A stretch of DNA of 5,869 nt from NCBI GenBank assembly GCA_021801545.1, contig JAJYXX010000256.1:1-5869 (forward strand), given 5' to 3'. The translations under genes were made by a program, and so were the position numbers. Below the pieces are notes generated by a model. That model was not told the origin of the DNA, did no database searches, and saw only the letters and a list, made by a program, of their open reading frames with translations. Position 1 is the stretch's first letter, and the number at the start of each line of letters is the position of its first letter. Shown here one piece after another: positions 4,436-5,869 of the stretch. This stretch comes from Chloroflexota bacterium. Its GTDB lineage: Bacteria; Chloroflexota; Limnocylindria; Limnocylindrales; CSP1-4.

Positions 4436-5869
4436 TCAGGGCGCGACCTCTGCCCAGTAGGCGAAGTGGTACGAGCCGGTCGACCCGGTCGCGGTGATCC
4501 AGCCCTGGACGACGGTCCCGTTCAGCAGGCCAGCGTTGACGCTCACGTCGAGCGGCGCCGACCCATTGCCGGGCACGGTGATGGAGGGCGGAATGGTGAT
4601 CCTGGTCTCCGGTTCAGTCGTGCCGGCGTTCCAGAAGACCCCAAGCCCCCCAGGTTTGGGCGTGAACTTCAGCGCCGAGAGGTTGAAGCTCTGCTCGCTG
4701 GAGGTCGCATTGGTGAGAGTGATCGTGAACGTATTCGCGTTGACCCGCGACGCGTCGATCCGCCCGAAGCTCGCCGAGACCGGCGCAAACGAGATCGTCG
4801 CCTCCGACGCCGCCGTCAGGTTCTCGCGGCCGCCGCCCTGGGCCATCGGGCCGACGCCAAAGACGCCGGTGGCGGCGTCCGTGATGACTCGGTCGGCGGT
4901 GTTGACGAGGGCCGACTTCACCTGGGCCGGCGACCAGTCCGGGTTGATGTCGAGCAGCACCGCCGCGGAGCCGGCGATGTGCGGCGACGACATCGAGGTT
5001 CCCTGGTAGAACGCCCACCCACCGGCCGGAACCGAGCTGAGGACGTTGACGCCGACGGACGTGAGGTCCGGCTTGATCGCGTAGTCGACGAATGTCGGGC
5101 CCATGCTGCTGAAGCCGGCCAGGATGTCCTCGTTGCCGGTCGGGACGAACTCCGCGAACGTGGCGCTCGCCGTGATCGTGAGCGGCGCGGCAGTGCGCAG
5201 AGCGTCCCCATCCGTCCGGCTCACCATGACCGCCGGCAGAGCGTCGCCGCCGCCGCCGTCCTTGGCCATCGCTACCGGATCGCCCGCGAAGGTGTTCCGA
5301 ACGATGACGCCGTCGTATCCGGCCGAGACGGCGCTGCGGACCTTCGTGCTGAACGTGCAGACGCCGCGGGTGACCAGGACGACCTCGTCCGTCTTTGTCG
5401 ATGCAGGCAGCCCTGCGCAGGCATTGCTGAGGCCGGTGGCCGGAGGTGTCGCGACCGATACATACAGATCGTACGTGTCGGCCGGAAGCACCGGGAACTC
5501 CCCCACGGCCGCGCCGATCGTCGTCGGACCAACGCCGTAGCTCAGCGGCTGGCCGACATAGTGCTGGTTCGTGCTGGCGCCGACGGTGATCACGTTGCGC
5601 GCCCGGCCCGGCGACGCGACGGTGAACGGCCCGGGGCCCTCGTTCCCGGCCGCCACGGCCACCACTACATCCGCGTCGACCGCGTTGTCGAGGCCCATAG
5701 CCAGAAGGTCGTTGTTGCCGCGGTAGCCACCGCCCAGCGACAGGTTCAGGACGTCCATCCCGTCGAGGACGGCCGCCTCGACCGCGTTGAGGATGTCCTC
5801 GCTCCGGGCGCTCGCGACGGTGCCGGGGAAGACGTTGTAGTTGCCGAGCCAGGCGCCGGGCGCGACGCC
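4436..5869 (-). CDS. Secreted subtilisin-like serine protease (S8) with PA domain, 3' part only
   Basis: The open frame enters from beyond 5869 with no start in the window; 477 residues are present. The first visible residues, GVAPGAWLGNYNVF, are already inside the catalytic domain, so the Met at 5758-5756 (DGMDVLNLSLGG) is internal. The signal peptide and the catalytic Asp and His lie outside. Seen here: the oxyanion-hole Asn in AAGNEG (about residue 76 of the fragment), a protease-associated (PA) domain inserted at about 120-240 (LVTRGVCTFSTKV; two cysteines that may form a disulfide), and the catalytic Ser in GTSMSSPHIAGSAAVLL (about residue 292). After it comes a C-terminal Fn3-like beta domain (about 355-477) ending in HFAYWAEVAP. 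The order of S8, inserted PA and C-terminal beta domain matches Vpr/C5a-peptidase-type subtilases, which are exported and degrade extracellular protein. No sortase, dockerin or membrane anchor follows the last domain. Its stop is 87 bp upstream of the LarA-like start, with a hairpin between. Confidence 0.93.
   Translation of the reverse strand, partial: GVAPGAWLGNYNVFPGTVASARSEDILNAVEAAVLDGMDVLNLSLGGGYRGNNDLLAMGLDNAVDADVVVAVAAGNEGPGPFTVASPGRARNVITVGASTNQHYVGQPLSYGVGPTTIGAAVGEFPVLPADTYDLYVSVATPPATGLSNACAGLPASTKTDEVVLVTRGVCTFSTKVRSAVSAGYDGVIVRNTFAGDPVAMAKDGGGGDALPAVMVSRTDGDALRTAAPLTITASATFAEFVPTGNEDILAGFSSMGPTFVDYAIKPDLTSVGVNVLSSVPAGGWAFYQGTSMSSPHIAGSAAVLLDINPDWSPAQVKSALVNTADRVITDAATGVFGVGPMAQGGGRENLTAASEATISFAPVSASFGRIDASRVNANTFTITLTNATSSEQSFNLSALKFTPKPGGLGVFWNAGTTEPETRITIPPSITVPGNGSAPLDVSVNAGLLNGTVVQGWITATGSTGSYHFAYWAEVAP

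Noticed and set aside
5756..5758. ATG as the start of the protease gene
   Set aside because: The frame continues without a stop to the window edge, and the upstream 37 codons encode conserved subtilase sequence (GVAPGAWLGNY, SEDILNAVEAAVLDG), so this Met is internal.

Overview
The window is GC-rich throughout (by eye around 70% G+C), with GTG starts, codons ending mostly in G or C and short gaps between genes. This fits a high-GC bacterium, most likely an actinobacterium or a high-GC Chloroflexota lineage; nothing here fixes the taxon. No phage, IS, tRNA, rRNA or CRISPR signal was seen.

Layout. On the + strand, 20-1417 encodes a complete metal-dependent hydantoinase/dihydropyrimidinase with all its metal ligands and a good Shine-Dalgarno sequence. 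From 1418 to 1861 lies a convergent intergenic region of about 440 bp without a believable gene. It holds a strong GC-rich hairpin just after the hydantoinase gene. It also holds an unusual array of three diverged repeats of about 100 bp (1575-1842), which is imperfectly palindromic overall. On the - strand, read right to left, come the 3' part of a secreted PA-domain subtilisin-like protease (entering from beyond base 5869, stop at 4436), a perfect 15-bp hairpin, a LarA-type nickel-pincer racemase homologue (4348-2852), and a membrane protein of the prolipoprotein diacylglyceryl transferase (Lgt) fold (2788-1862).

How they fit together. The genes do not form one obvious pathway. The hydantoinase belongs to reductive pyrimidine or hydantoin catabolism, and its partner genes would lie to the left. 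The LarA homologue and the Lgt-like protein are co-oriented, 63 bp apart, and may share transcripts. Both begin with GTG, lack a clear Shine-Dalgarno sequence and have a TANNNT box 6-9 nt upstream, so they may be leaderless. The protease is a separate exported enzyme ending at its own hairpin.

Most notable are the repeat array at 1575-1842, a seven-unit 18-bp in-frame minisatellite inside the larA-like gene just before its last conserved strand, and the Lgt-like protein, which keeps the fold motifs but has lost most of the residues needed for catalysis in true Lgt.
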